A stretch of DNA of 64,000 nt, taken from assembly GCA_964484385.1 (NCBI GenBank), contig CAZAFV010000005.1, forward strand, positions 1 through 64,000, in the 5' to 3' direction. A program made the translations under genes and the position numbers. Shown piece by piece: positions 1-7,697 of the stretch. The stretch is from Poriferisodalis sp964484385. GTDB lineage: Bacteria > Actinomycetota > Acidimicrobiia > Acidimicrobiales > Poriferisodalaceae. Within the stretch, counting starts at the first letter, position 1. The number at the start of each line of letters is the position of its first letter. The notes beneath the pieces were generated by a model. The model was not told where the DNA came from. It made no database searches and worked only from the letters and a program-made list of their open reading frames with translations.

Positions 1-186
1 GTCCCGTGTTGGCGCCACGAGTTCCACGAACTGGTGGCCGATGGGCCAGATGGTGTTCTTCAGCCCGTACTTGTCTACTGCCGGGTCCGTGTAGCAGCCT
101 TCCAGCCCGAGCACATCGCCGATGTCGATCGCAGTCCGGTGAAACTCGTCGGTGATCATCGCGACCTGGCGGATGCGGAGGAACAC
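1..186 (-). CDS. VOC (glyoxalase/extradiol dioxygenase) family protein, N-terminal part
   Basis: The minus-strand frame from 186 to the window edge gives 62 residues starting MFLRIRQVAMITDE and continuing through a LGLE...YTDP...GL pattern to a FVELV strand. That is the first beta-alpha-beta half-module of the vicinal-oxygen-chelate fold. The GTG start is supported by AGGGAG five bases upstream. The position after strand 1 where many VOC enzymes carry a metal-binding His holds Gln in RQVAM, so this may be a non-canonical or non-metal member. The gene diverges from ligJ, which makes a link to aromatic catabolism possible but unproven. The C-terminal part lies outside the window. Confidence 0.7.
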   Translation of the reverse strand, partial: MFLRIRQVAMITDEFHRTAIDIGDVLGLEGCYTDPAVDKYGLKNTIWPIGHQFVELVAPTRD

Positions 187-311
187 GGCTACTCCCTGGA
201 TCTGTCTGTGCGGCGGTGGTGGCAAATGGTTGCAGAAGATGCCGGACGCCGCGCGAGGTGGCAGATCAGCAAGACTCGCAGCGAACAGCTTCCTGCGGAG
301 GTGAGCCCGAC
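187..311. promoter_or_regulatory. divergent intergenic region between VOC gene and ligJ, with small palindrome
   Basis: This 125-bp region must hold the promoters of both the minus-strand VOC gene and the plus-strand lig operon. A 12-bp interrupted palindrome GCAA-ATGG-TTGC lies at 222-233 and is an operator candidate. No clear -35/-10 pair stands out. GGAGGTGA at 297-304 is the ribosome-binding site of ligJ. The regulator is not in the window. The operator call is inference only. Confidence 0.3.
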
Positions 312-1379
312 ATGAGCGCACCGGCGATCATCGACTGTCACGGGCATTACACGACGGCCCCGCCCCAGCTCGGTGAGTATCGCGACGCGCAGCGGTCGGC
401 CCTCGAGGCCGATCCGGACCACGTCGGCTCGAAGGGTGTGCTTGACATCAGCGACGACGAGATCCGCCACAGCATCGAGCGCAACCAGCTGCGACTGCAG
501 CGTGAGCGCGGCTCGGACCTGACGATCTTCTCGCCGCGGGCGTCGTGGATGGGTCACCACGAAGGCAACGAGCACACGTCGCGCTTCTGGTCAGAGCACT
601 GCAACGACCTCATCCGCCGCGTCTGCGACCTGTTCCCGGAGAACTTCGTGGCGGTCTGCCAGCTCCCCCAGTCGCCCGGCGTGGCGATCGACAGCTCGGT
701 GCGCGAGCTGCGCCGTTGCGTCGAAGAGATGGGCTTCGTCGGCTGCAACGTGAGCCCCGACCCGACCGGCGGATTCTGGACCGGTCCACCGTTGAACGAC
801 AGCTACTGGTGGCCGCTGTGGGAGGCCATGGCCGAGTTGGACGTACCCGGGATGATCCACGTCAGCGGCTCGTGCAATCCGAACTTCCATGCGACCAGCT
901 CGCACTACCTGGGAGCCGACACCACCGCGTTCGTCCAGATGATGATGAGCGACCTGTTCGCCGACCATCCCGGGCTGCGCTTCGTCATTCCCCACGGCGG
1001 GGGAGCAGTGCCGTACCACTGGGGGCGCTTTCGGGGCATGGCCCAGGACATGGGCCTTCGACCCCTCGACGAACTGCTGCTGGGAAACGTGTACTTCGAC
1101 ACATGCGTGTACCACCAGCCCGGCATCGACGTGTTGGTCGAGGTGATCCCGGCCGAGAACATCTTGTTCGCGTCCGAGATGGTCGGCGCGGTGCGCGGCA
1201 TCGACCCCACCACGGGCTTCAACTACGACGACACCAAGCGCTACATCGACGCCGCAGACCTCAGCGACGAGGCCCGCCGCATGATCTTCAGCGAGAATGC
1301 CTTGCGGGTGTACCCGCGGCTGGCTGGCGCCTTGGACGCGCAGCGCAGCACCGCTGCGGCGGCAGACCGGGAGGGATGA
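312..1379 (+). CDS. ligJ: 4-oxalomesaconate hydratase (LigJ-type amidohydrolase)
   Basis: The predicted 355-aa protein belongs to the amidohydrolase superfamily and would hydrate the keto-tautomer of 4-oxalomesaconate to 4-carboxy-4-hydroxy-2-oxoadipate (CHA), the penultimate step of protocatechuate 4,5-cleavage. The N-terminal metal motif HGH is at residues 10 and 12. Further along are IHVSGS, PHGGGAVPYHWGRF and the LigJ-like FASEMVGAVRGIDP block, whose Glu is expected to be a metal ligand. An in-frame ATG exists at 216, but ATG 312 is preferred: GGAGGTGA sits seven bases upstream and the protein then begins right before the first strand. Its length fits LigJ (about 340 aa). It overlaps ligK by one base (TGATG), so the two are translationally coupled. 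The other lig genes around it strengthen the assignment. Confidence 0.9.
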   Translation: MSAPAIIDCHGHYTTAPPQLGEYRDAQRSALEADPDHVGSKGVLDISDDEIRHSIERNQLRLQRERGSDLTIFSPRASWMGHHEGNEHTSRFWSEHCNDLIRRVCDLFPENFVAVCQLPQSPGVAIDSSVRELRRCVEEMGFVGCNVSPDPTGGFWTGPPLNDSYWWPLWEAMAELDVPGMIHVSGSCNPNFHATSSHYLGADTTAFVQMMMSDLFADHPGLRFVIPHGGGAVPYHWGRFRGMAQDMGLRPLDELLLGNVYFDTCVYHQPGIDVLVEVIPAENILFASEMVGAVRGIDPTTGFNYDDTKRYIDAADLSDEARRMIFSENALRVYPRLAGALDAQRSTAAAADREG

Positions 1380-2062
1380 TGGCAGCCCAACACATCGTCA
1401 AGCGCACCATCGAGCGGGCCGACCCCGACGTCATCGCAGGGCTCGGCAAGGCTGGCACCGCCACCGTGCACGAGGCCATCGGCCGCCGCGGCTATCTCGG
1501 CCCCGAACTGCGGCCCATCCAGCAGGGCACACGGGTTGCCGGCTCGGCGGTGACAGTGCTGTCGCATCCCGGCGACAACATCATGATTCACGCCGCCGTG
1601 GAGGTCTGCGAGCCGGGCGACCTGCTCGTGGTCACCAACACGGCGCCGTCCACCCACGGCATGTTCGGTGATCTGCTTGCGTCGTCGCTCATGGCTCACG
1701 GTGTCGTGGGCTTGGTAATGGACGCTGGCGTCCGAGACACCCTGGATCTGCGGGCCATGGGCTTCGCGGTGTGGACCCGGCACGTGTCGTGCGAGGGCAC
1801 GGTCAAGAACACGCCAGGTTCGGTGAACGTGCCCATCAGCATCAACGGCGTGATCATCGAACCGGGCGATGTCATCTGCGGTGACGACGACGGCGTGGTG
1901 ACTGTGCCCCGCGCCGAGGCAGCGTGGGCATTGGAGCAGTCCAACGCCCGGCTCGACAGCGAGGCCGGCACTCGGGCACGCCTGCAAGCCGGCGAGCTGG
2001 GGCTCGAGATGTACGGGCTGCGCCAGAAGCTGATCGACCTCGGCGTGGAGTGGATCGAGTGA
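1379..2062 (+). CDS. ligK: 4-carboxy-4-hydroxy-2-oxoadipate aldolase (LigK, RraA family)
   Basis: The 227-aa RraA-like fold protein should cleave CHA into pyruvate and oxaloacetate, the last step of the 4,5-cleavage pathway. It shows the family's GD-LLVVTNT strand, the MDAGVRD motif with the Arg119/Asp120 pair used by HMG/CHA aldolases for substrate and metal-water binding, and the late PGDVICGDDDGVVTVP segment. Tandem ATGs occur at 1376 and 1379. The second overlaps the ligJ stop and is better spaced from GGGAGG, so it is chosen. The gene lies between ligJ and the tautomerase, an order typical of lig-type clusters. Plain RraA regulators of RNase E are unlikely in this context. Confidence 0.88.
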   Translation: MAAQHIVKRTIERADPDVIAGLGKAGTATVHEAIGRRGYLGPELRPIQQGTRVAGSAVTVLSHPGDNIMIHAAVEVCEPGDLLVVTNTAPSTHGMFGDLLASSLMAHGVVGLVMDAGVRDTLDLRAMGFAVWTRHVSCEGTVKNTPGSVNVPISINGVIIEPGDVICGDDDGVVTVPRAEAAWALEQSNARLDSEAGTRARLQAGELGLEMYGLRQKLIDLGVEWIE

Positions 2063-3177
2063 GCGCAGACCCTCATGATCCGGCAGCCTCGGGCATTCGC
2101 TGCATGGTCATGCGGGGCGGCACCTCCAAGGGCGCCTACTTCGTCGCCGGCGAGCTGCCCGAGGACCGCGACGAGCGTGATTCGCTGCTGGCGCGGATCA
2201 TGGGCTCGCCCGACCCGCGCCAGATCGACGGCATCGGGGGCGCGCACCCGCTGACCTCCAAGGTTGCTGTGGTGTCGCGGTCGGCAGAGCCCGAGATCGA
2301 TGTGGACTACCTGTTCCTGCAAGTCGGCGTCGACGACGGCTCGGTCAGCGACCAGCAGAACTGCGGCAACCTGCTGGCCGGTGTGGGGCAGTTCGCAGTG
2401 GAACGCCAGCTCATTGACATCGCTGGCGATATGGCGCAGGTCCGGGTACGCATGGTGAACAGCGACTCAGTGGCGACCGCCACGTTCCCGATGGAGGCTG
2501 GAAGTCCTGCGTATGACGGCGACATGGCGATCTCGGGGGTTCCGGGAACGGCGGCCGAAGTCCGGCTCGACTTCGAAGACACCGCCGGTTCGACCTGCGG
2601 GGCGCTGCTGCCAACCGGTGCCGTCGCCGATGTGATCGACGGCATCGAAGCAACCTGTGTTGACAACGGCATGCCCACGGTCGTGCTGCGGGCGGCTGCT
2701 CTGGGCATCTCCGGCGATGAGCCACCAGCCGCTCTTGAGGCCAACGAGCTGTTCCGGCGACGCTTGGAGAACATCCGCTTGCGGGCCGGCGAGCTGATGA
2801 AGCTGGGTGAGGTCAGCACTATGACGGTGCCGAAGATGACGCTGGTGTCCGCACCCCAGTCTGGCGGGAGCATCTGCACCCGCACCTTCATCCCGCACCG
2901 ATGCCACGACGCCATCGGCGTTCTGGGCGCGGTCAGCGTGGCTACCGCGGTGCGGCTGCTCGGGGGGGTCGGCTCGGATCTGCTCGAACCCGGCGACGAC
3001 CCCGACCTAGTGCAGATCGAGCATTCATCCGGCACATTCACAGCCCGCGTCGAGCTTGGCGACGGCCCAGCGGGTCCGGTCGTCGGACGGTCTGGCATCG
3101 TTCGCACTGCCCGCAAGCTCTTCGACGGCCTGGTGTTCCCGACAAACCCGGGGACTCGCTTGAGCGTCGCACCTTGA
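2059..3177 (+). CDS. ligU: 4-oxalomesaconate tautomerase/isomerase (PrpF family, LigU/GalD-like)
   Basis: The 372-aa protein has the diaminopimelate-epimerase-like PrpF fold. It begins with the MRGGTSKGAYF signature and carries QQNCGNLLAGVG with Cys102 at a likely catalytic position. In aromatic clusters such proteins (GalD, LigU) isomerise 4-oxalomesaconate to the form that LigJ hydrates. The GTG start overlaps the ligK stop as GTGA, with a GGAG eight bases upstream. In-frame codons further upstream lie inside ligK and would add nonsense sequence. PrpF proper (2-methylaconitate isomerase) is the alternative, but no methylcitrate genes are nearby. Choosing between LigU (double-bond isomerase) and GalD (tautomerase) chemistry needs assays. 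Confidence 0.85.
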   Translation: MSADPHDPAASGIRCMVMRGGTSKGAYFVAGELPEDRDERDSLLARIMGSPDPRQIDGIGGAHPLTSKVAVVSRSAEPEIDVDYLFLQVGVDDGSVSDQQNCGNLLAGVGQFAVERQLIDIAGDMAQVRVRMVNSDSVATATFPMEAGSPAYDGDMAISGVPGTAAEVRLDFEDTAGSTCGALLPTGAVADVIDGIEATCVDNGMPTVVLRAAALGISGDEPPAALEANELFRRRLENIRLRAGELMKLGEVSTMTVPKMTLVSAPQSGGSICTRTFIPHRCHDAIGVLGAVSVATAVRLLGGVGSDLLEPGDDPDLVQIEHSSGTFTARVELGDGPAGPVVGRSGIVRTARKLFDGLVFPTNPGTRLSVAP

Positions 3178-3185
3178 GGCGGTCC

Positions 3186-4061
3186 ATGCCGGCACCGACG
3201 ATCCTGCCTCCACACCCCTCGCCTCACCCGCCCACGGCGTTCACGCCGCCGCCAGGGGCAACCGACGCGCACTGCCACATCTTCGGCCCGGCGCGCCGGT
3301 TCCCGTTCGCCCCCGAGGCCACCTACACACCGCCAGACGCCGGCCTCGACGACTTCGAGGTGCTCCAGGAGCGCCTCGGGCTGTCGCGAGCCGTGTTCGT
3401 GCAGGCGAGCTGCCACGGCACCGACAACGCCGCCATGGTGGACGCGCTCGTGCGGGGCAACGGCCGCTACGCCGGCGTCGCGATGATCGACGAGTCGTTC
3501 AGCGATGCCGACATCGGCGCCCTGCACGACGCCGGGGTGCGCGGCACCCGCTTCAACTTCGTCGCCCACCTCGGCGGCGCACCCGACCTCGAGGTGTTCT
3601 GGCGGTTGGTCGGCCGGGTGCAGCCCTTCGGATGGCACATCGTGCTGCACTTCGACGCGAAAGACCTGCCGCACTACGCCAAGCTGCTCGACCGGATGCC
3701 GTGCCCGTACGTGATCGACCACATGGCCCGCGTCGACGCAACGGCCGGACTCGACCAAGAGCCATTCGAAGCTCTGCTCGCGCTGATGCGCGACGAGCGG
3801 GCGTGGGTCAAGGTGTCGGGCGCCGAGCGGCTCACTGCCGAGGGAACCCTGCCGTACGACGATGTCGTGCCCTATGCACAGGCGCTCATCGCCGCGGCGC
3901 CCGAGCGCACTCTGTGGGGCACCGACTGGCCGCATCCCAATGTGCGCCACATGCCCGACGACGGCGATCTCGTCGATGTGTTGGCAGCATTCGCGCCTGA
4001 CGAGGCGACTCGCAACCGGATCCTTGTCAGCAATCCCGACACGCTCTACGACTTCGGCTAG
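3186..4061 (+). CDS. ligI: 2-pyrone-4,6-dicarboxylate lactonase (LigI)
   Basis: The 291-aa amidohydrolase (COG3618 type, LigI about 293 aa) hydrolyses 2-pyrone-4,6-dicarboxylate to 4-oxalomesaconate. The N-terminal TDAHCHIFGP block supplies the His-x-His pair, YVIDHMARVDA follows in mid-protein, and the late WGTDWPHPN contains the Asp expected to act as general base. A Pro-rich N-terminus of about 20 residues precedes the core. The ATG is eight bases after the ligU stop with a GAGGCGG ribosome site inside that stop region, so the gene belongs to the ligJKU operon. Confidence 0.9.
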   Translation: MPAPTILPPHPSPHPPTAFTPPPGATDAHCHIFGPARRFPFAPEATYTPPDAGLDDFEVLQERLGLSRAVFVQASCHGTDNAAMVDALVRGNGRYAGVAMIDESFSDADIGALHDAGVRGTRFNFVAHLGGAPDLEVFWRLVGRVQPFGWHIVLHFDAKDLPHYAKLLDRMPCPYVIDHMARVDATAGLDQEPFEALLALMRDERAWVKVSGAERLTAEGTLPYDDVVPYAQALIAAAPERTLWGTDWPHPNVRHMPDDGDLVDVLAAFAPDEATRNRILVSNPDTLYDFG

Positions 4062-4087
4062 CGGCTGAGCCCGCGAGCGTGCAGCAC

Positions 4088-4093
4088 TAGTCT
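4088..4093 (+). promoter_or_regulatory. candidate -10 box of pobA (TAGTCT)
   Basis: TAGTCT fits the actinobacterial TANNNT -10 pattern and lies in the 91-bp gap between ligI and pobA. The predicted transcript start would leave a leader of about 50 bases containing GAGGA before ATG 4153. The same heptamer TAGTCTC occurs upstream of ligA on the other strand. No convincing -35 is visible. Confidence 0.4.
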
Positions 4094-4152
4094 CCGCCCG
4101 ACTGACCGATCCAGCGAGACGAGCGACGCAGTCCCGCCCCGAGGATGCAGTG

Positions 4153-5325
4153 ATGAACACCCAGGTCGTCATCGTGGGCGCCGGCCCGGCCGGGACGCTG
4201 CTGTCACACCTGCTGGGCAGGGCAGGCATCGAACACGTCGTGCTCGAGCAACAGTCGCGTGCCTATGTGCTGGGCCGCATCCGTGCCGGCGTCCTGGAGT
4301 GGGGCTCGGTGGAGATCCTGCGTGACGCCGGGCTGGGCGACCGTATGGACCGCGAGGGACAGGTCCACGACACGATCAATATCGCCTGGCGCGGCGCGGA
4401 GATGCTGTCGATCGACTCCCAGCGGCTGATCGGGCGCCGGATGATGGCCTACGGCCAGACGAACATCCAGGAAGACCTCTACGACGCTGCGGACGCAGCC
4501 GGCAACACGATCATCTTCGAGGCCCACGACGTACAGATCAGCGACCCCACCCGCCGGCCCCATGTGACCTTCGTCGCCAACGGCGTCAGCGAGCGCATCG
4601 ACTGCGACTTCGTGGCCGGCTGCGACGGCTCTCACGGCGTGAGCCGCACCGCCATCCCGGCCGGCGTTCGCACCGAGTTCGAGAAGGACTATCCCTTCGG
4701 CTGGCTTGGCATCCTCTCGGAAACCCCGCCGCTGCCGCACTTGCTGTACGCCAACCATCAGCGGGGATTCGCGCTGTGCAGCATGAGGAACCCGATGCTG
4801 AGCCGGTACTACGTGCAGTGCCCGCTCACCGACACGGTCGACGACTGGCCCGATGATCGTTTCTGGACCGAACTGCTGGCTCGCATCCCGGCCGACAAGG
4901 CAGCACAGGTCCAGACGGGGCCCTCGATCGAGAAGTCGATTGCACCACTTCGCAGTTTCGCCTCCGAGCCGATGCGCTACGGCAATCTGTTCCTGGCCGG
5001 AGACGCTGCACACATCGTGCCCCCGACTGGCGCCAAGGGTCTGAACCTGGCGATCTCCGATGTGCACTACCTGGCTCGGGCCTTCGCCGATCACTACCAG
5101 CGGGGCGACGACGGCTACCTCGACAGCTACTCAGCAATGGCGCTGCGGCGCGTGTGGGGGGCCATGCGGTTCAGCTGGTCGCTCACGATGCTGCTGCACC
5201 GGTTCCCCGACATGAGCGACTTCGACCAGCGCGCACAGGAGCAGGAGCTGTACCACCTGTCCACGTCGCCATCGGCGCAGACCGCCTTCGCTGAGCAGTA
5301 CGTCGGCCTGCCGCTGGAGAGCTAG
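4153..5325 (+). CDS. pobA: 4-hydroxybenzoate 3-monooxygenase (p-hydroxybenzoate hydroxylase)
   Basis: This 390-aa class A flavoprotein monooxygenase would convert 4-hydroxybenzoate to protocatechuate with NAD(P)H and O2, feeding LigAB. It shows the GxGxxG dinucleotide motif (VGAGPAGTLL), the GCDGSHG motif that contacts FAD and NAD(P)H, and the GDAAHIVPPTGAKGLNLA flavin-binding block. The length equals PobA (about 394 aa), and the RAGVLE and QTNIQEDL segments are PobA-like. GTG 4150 and ATG 4153 are adjacent. ATG is preferred with GAGGA seven bases upstream. The gene runs convergently into ligB with a four-base gap. Confidence 0.92.
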   Translation: MNTQVVIVGAGPAGTLLSHLLGRAGIEHVVLEQQSRAYVLGRIRAGVLEWGSVEILRDAGLGDRMDREGQVHDTINIAWRGAEMLSIDSQRLIGRRMMAYGQTNIQEDLYDAADAAGNTIIFEAHDVQISDPTRRPHVTFVANGVSERIDCDFVAGCDGSHGVSRTAIPAGVRTEFEKDYPFGWLGILSETPPLPHLLYANHQRGFALCSMRNPMLSRYYVQCPLTDTVDDWPDDRFWTELLARIPADKAAQVQTGPSIEKSIAPLRSFASEPMRYGNLFLAGDAAHIVPPTGAKGLNLAISDVHYLARAFADHYQRGDDGYLDSYSAMALRRVWGAMRFSWSLTMLLHRFPDMSDFDQRAQEQELYHLSTSPSAQTAFAEQYVGLPLES

Positions 5326-5329
5326 CCGC

Positions 5330-6187
5330 TCAGCCTCTTGCGTTCTGCAGGATCAGCAGGCCGTTGCTGGTGTTGGAGGTGGGAACGTGGTTCATGCGGA
5401 ACACCTCGTCGACCCGGTCGTCGAGCACCCCACGCATCACGAACCACATCACCAGCTCGATGCCCTCTGAGCCCGCCTCACGGATGTACTCGGTGTGGGG
5501 CCGCAGGCAGCCGGCGTCGGGCTCGGCGATCAGCTCGTCCATGAACGCTGTGTCGAACGCGGGGTTGACGAGGCCGGCCCGTTCCCCCTGGAGCTGGTGC
5601 GACATGCCCCCCGTGCCGAAGACGGCCACGCGCAGCCCTTCCGCATCCGATCCCTCGTAGCTGTCGAGCGCACGCCGGATGGCCCGTCCGAGGCTGAGGC
5701 ATCGCTTGCCCGACGGCGGTGGGTACTGGATCACGTTGACGCAGATCGGGATGACCCGGCACGGCCACGCATCGGGCTCGCCGTACATCACCGACAGCGG
5801 AACCGTCAGGCCGTGGTCGACGTCCATCTCGTTGACGATCGTGATGTCGAACTCGTCGCCGATCAGCGATTCGGCGAGATGCCACGCCAGCTCAGGGTGA
5901 CCCTGCACGGCCGGCACCTGGCGGGGGCCGTATCCCTCGTCGGCAGGCTGGTACTCGGCCGCCACGCCGAGAGCGAACGTCGGGATGAGCCGGAGCGAGA
6001 AGGCCGAGGCGTGATCGTTGTAGACGATGATGCAGAGGTCGGGCTGCGCGGCGGCCATCCACTCGCGAGCGGGCTGGATCTTGTCGAAGAACGGCCGCCA
6101 GTAGGGCTCGTGCTGCTTGCCGTTGTCGATGGCAGCCCCAACGGCGGGGACATGCGAGGTGCCGATGCCGCCGACGATGGTGATCAT
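5330..6187 (-). CDS. ligB: protocatechuate 4,5-dioxygenase beta subunit (LigB)
   Basis: The 285-aa catalytic subunit of a type II extradiol dioxygenase would open protocatechuate between C4 and C5 to 4-carboxy-2-hydroxymuconate semialdehyde. His12 in GTSHVP and His59 in YNDHA match the Fe(II) ligands of LigB (His12, His61). His197 in TGGMSHQ matches the catalytic base, and Glu241 or Glu244 is the third metal ligand. The start codon overlaps the ligA stop by four bases (ATGA), giving tight coupling of the two subunits. It is not related to the VOC-fold (type I) dioxygenases also present in the window. Confidence 0.95.
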   Translation of the reverse strand: MITIVGGIGTSHVPAVGAAIDNGKQHEPYWRPFFDKIQPAREWMAAAQPDLCIIVYNDHASAFSLRLIPTFALGVAAEYQPADEGYGPRQVPAVQGHPELAWHLAESLIGDEFDITIVNEMDVDHGLTVPLSVMYGEPDAWPCRVIPICVNVIQYPPPSGKRCLSLGRAIRRALDSYEGSDAEGLRVAVFGTGGMSHQLQGERAGLVNPAFDTAFMDELIAEPDAGCLRPHTEYIREAGSEGIELVMWFVMRGVLDDRVDEVFRMNHVPTSNTSNGLLILQNARG

Positions 6188-6633
6188 GCGATGCGTCCTG
6201 CCGTGCTGTGTGTCTCGAGGCTCTGGGGTGCGTAACTCTGATTTTCGGTTGCCTCACCGGTGTGGCGGTTGCCGTCGACCGGGCGACCGCCGTCGATCAT
6301 CATCTGGTTGAACTCACTGCCGCTGACGCCCGTCATAGCGCCACCCACGTCCTGCATGGACAGGCCGTCGAGCGCAGCCAGCTTGAACGTGTAGTAGATG
6401 TTCCCGCCGAGCTGGAGCATGCCCAGCCAGTCCCGTTCGAGTACCGCCCGGCGCTGTTGCGGGGTCAGGTCGAAGCCGTCCAGATAGGCCGCTTCGTCTG
6501 CTCTGAAACGCTCCCGGTTGGATTCGTCATTCAGGCTCATGCAGAACATGTTCAGGTGGTAGCCCTGCCGCGATCTGCGACCGTCGAATACGTAGGTGCC
6601 CGGGACGTCGTCGTAGTCGCGTGCTCGTGCCAT
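6184..6633 (-). CDS. ligA: protocatechuate 4,5-dioxygenase alpha subunit (LigA)
   Basis: This 149-aa small helical subunit forms the lid over the LigB active site. The RSRQGYHLNMFCMSLN segment and DVGGAMTGVSGSEFNQMM near the end are characteristic of LigA; the usual length is about 139 aa. A much longer open frame continues upstream, but ATG 6633 has AAGGGGG at the right distance and matches the family's N-terminus (GTYVFDG). It is the first gene of a ligA-ligB operon divergent from ligC. The C-terminal 20 residues are an extra tail. Confidence 0.93.
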   Translation of the reverse strand: MARARDYDDVPGTYVFDGRRSRQGYHLNMFCMSLNDESNRERFRADEAAYLDGFDLTPQQRRAVLERDWLGMLQLGGNIYYTFKLAALDGLSMQDVGGAMTGVSGSEFNQMMIDGGRPVDGNRHTGEATENQSYAPQSLETHSTAGRIA

Positions 6634-6693
6634 GACGCCCCCTTGCGCATCCGAGACTATTGATAGAGCACGGGAGCCGGAGAGGGGACCGTT
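6634..6693. promoter_or_regulatory. divergent ligA/ligC promoter region
   Basis: Only 60 bp separate the two start codons, so the promoters overlap. On the minus strand TAGTCT (6659 to 6654) is a candidate -10 for ligA, followed by an AAGGGGG ribosome site. A 10-bp imperfect palindrome CTATTGATAG at 6657-6666 overlaps that box and sits near the middle of the region, a plausible operator. GGAGAGGGG at 6679-6687 is the ribosome site of ligC. The palindrome call is inference. Confidence 0.4.
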
Positions 6694-7638
6694 GTGAAGA
6701 TCATTCTGGCCGGAGAGGGCGCTATCGGGCGCAAGCACATGGCAGCGCTGCGGCGCATCGACGATGTCGAGGTGGTCGCCCTCGCTGGTGGCATCGCCGA
6801 CGACACCGAGGCCTTCGCCAGCGAATTCGGCATCGAGCGGTGGACGACCGACTTGGGCGAGGCGCTGACGCTCGACGCTGACGCGGCCATCCTTGCCACG
6901 CCCACGCAGCTGCATGCCGCCCAGGCCATCGAGACCATGCGGGCGGGCAAGCATGTGCTGGTCGAGATCCCGATGGCCGACAGTCTCGCCGACAGCGAAG
7001 CCGTGGCGCGTGTGCAGCAGGAAACAGGCGTGACCGCGATGGTGTGCCACACCCGCCGCTTCAATCCGAGCCATCAGTGGATTCACGAACGCATAGGCAG
7101 TGGCGAGCTGAAGCTGCAGCACCTGGTTGTCGAGACATTCTTCTTCCGGCGCGAGAACCGCAACGCGCTCGGCAAGCCGCGCACCTGGACCGATCACCTG
7201 CTGTGGCATCACTCGTGCCACACGGTCGACCTGTTCGGCTACCAGACGGGCGAACGCATCACCGCAGGCTGGGCGCAGCAAGGGCCCACCCATCCCGAGC
7301 TGGGCATCGCCATGGACATGACCATCGGCATGAGCGTGCCGTCGGGAGCGCTGTGCACGCTGTCGCTGTCATTCAATAACGACGGTCCGCTCGGCACGTT
7401 CTTCCGCTACATCTGCGACAACGGCACCTACATCGCCCGCTACGACGATCTCGTGGATGGCTATGACAATCCGGTGGATCTGTCGGGTGTGGCGATCTCC
7501 GACGACGGCATCGAACTGCAAGACCGCGAGTTCATCTCGGCCATCCGCGAGGGCCGTGAGCCCAACGCGTCGGTCGCGCAATGCCTGGGCGCTATGGAGA
7601 CCATCGACATGCTGGAGAAATCCATGAGCGAGCGCTGA
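6694..7638 (+). CDS. ligC: 4-carboxy-2-hydroxymuconate-6-semialdehyde dehydrogenase (LigC, Gfo/Idh/MocA family)
   Basis: The 314-aa protein has an N-terminal Rossmann domain (LAGEGAIGRKHMAAL) and the EIPMADSLADS segment of Gfo/Idh/MocA oxidoreductases in place of the usual EKP. Its length equals LigC (315 aa). It would oxidise the cyclised hemiacetal form of the LigAB product to 2-pyrone-4,6-dicarboxylate with NAD(P)+, which LigI then opens. TWTDHLLWHHSCHTVDLF is a LigC-like C-domain signature. GTG 6694 has GGAGAGGGG seven bases upstream. Divergence from ligAB and the presence of every other lig gene make the assignment firm. Confidence 0.88.
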   Translation: MKIILAGEGAIGRKHMAALRRIDDVEVVALAGGIADDTEAFASEFGIERWTTDLGEALTLDADAAILATPTQLHAAQAIETMRAGKHVLVEIPMADSLADSEAVARVQQETGVTAMVCHTRRFNPSHQWIHERIGSGELKLQHLVVETFFFRRENRNALGKPRTWTDHLLWHHSCHTVDLFGYQTGERITAGWAQQGPTHPELGIAMDMTIGMSVPSGALCTLSLSFNNDGPLGTFFRYICDNGTYIARYDDLVDGYDNPVDLSGVAISDDGIELQDREFISAIREGREPNASVAQCLGAMETIDMLEKSMSER

Positions 7639-7697
7639 TTGCGATGTTCGGCCGACAATGGCACCGCCATATCCCGTGACGCGCTATCAAATGGGCC

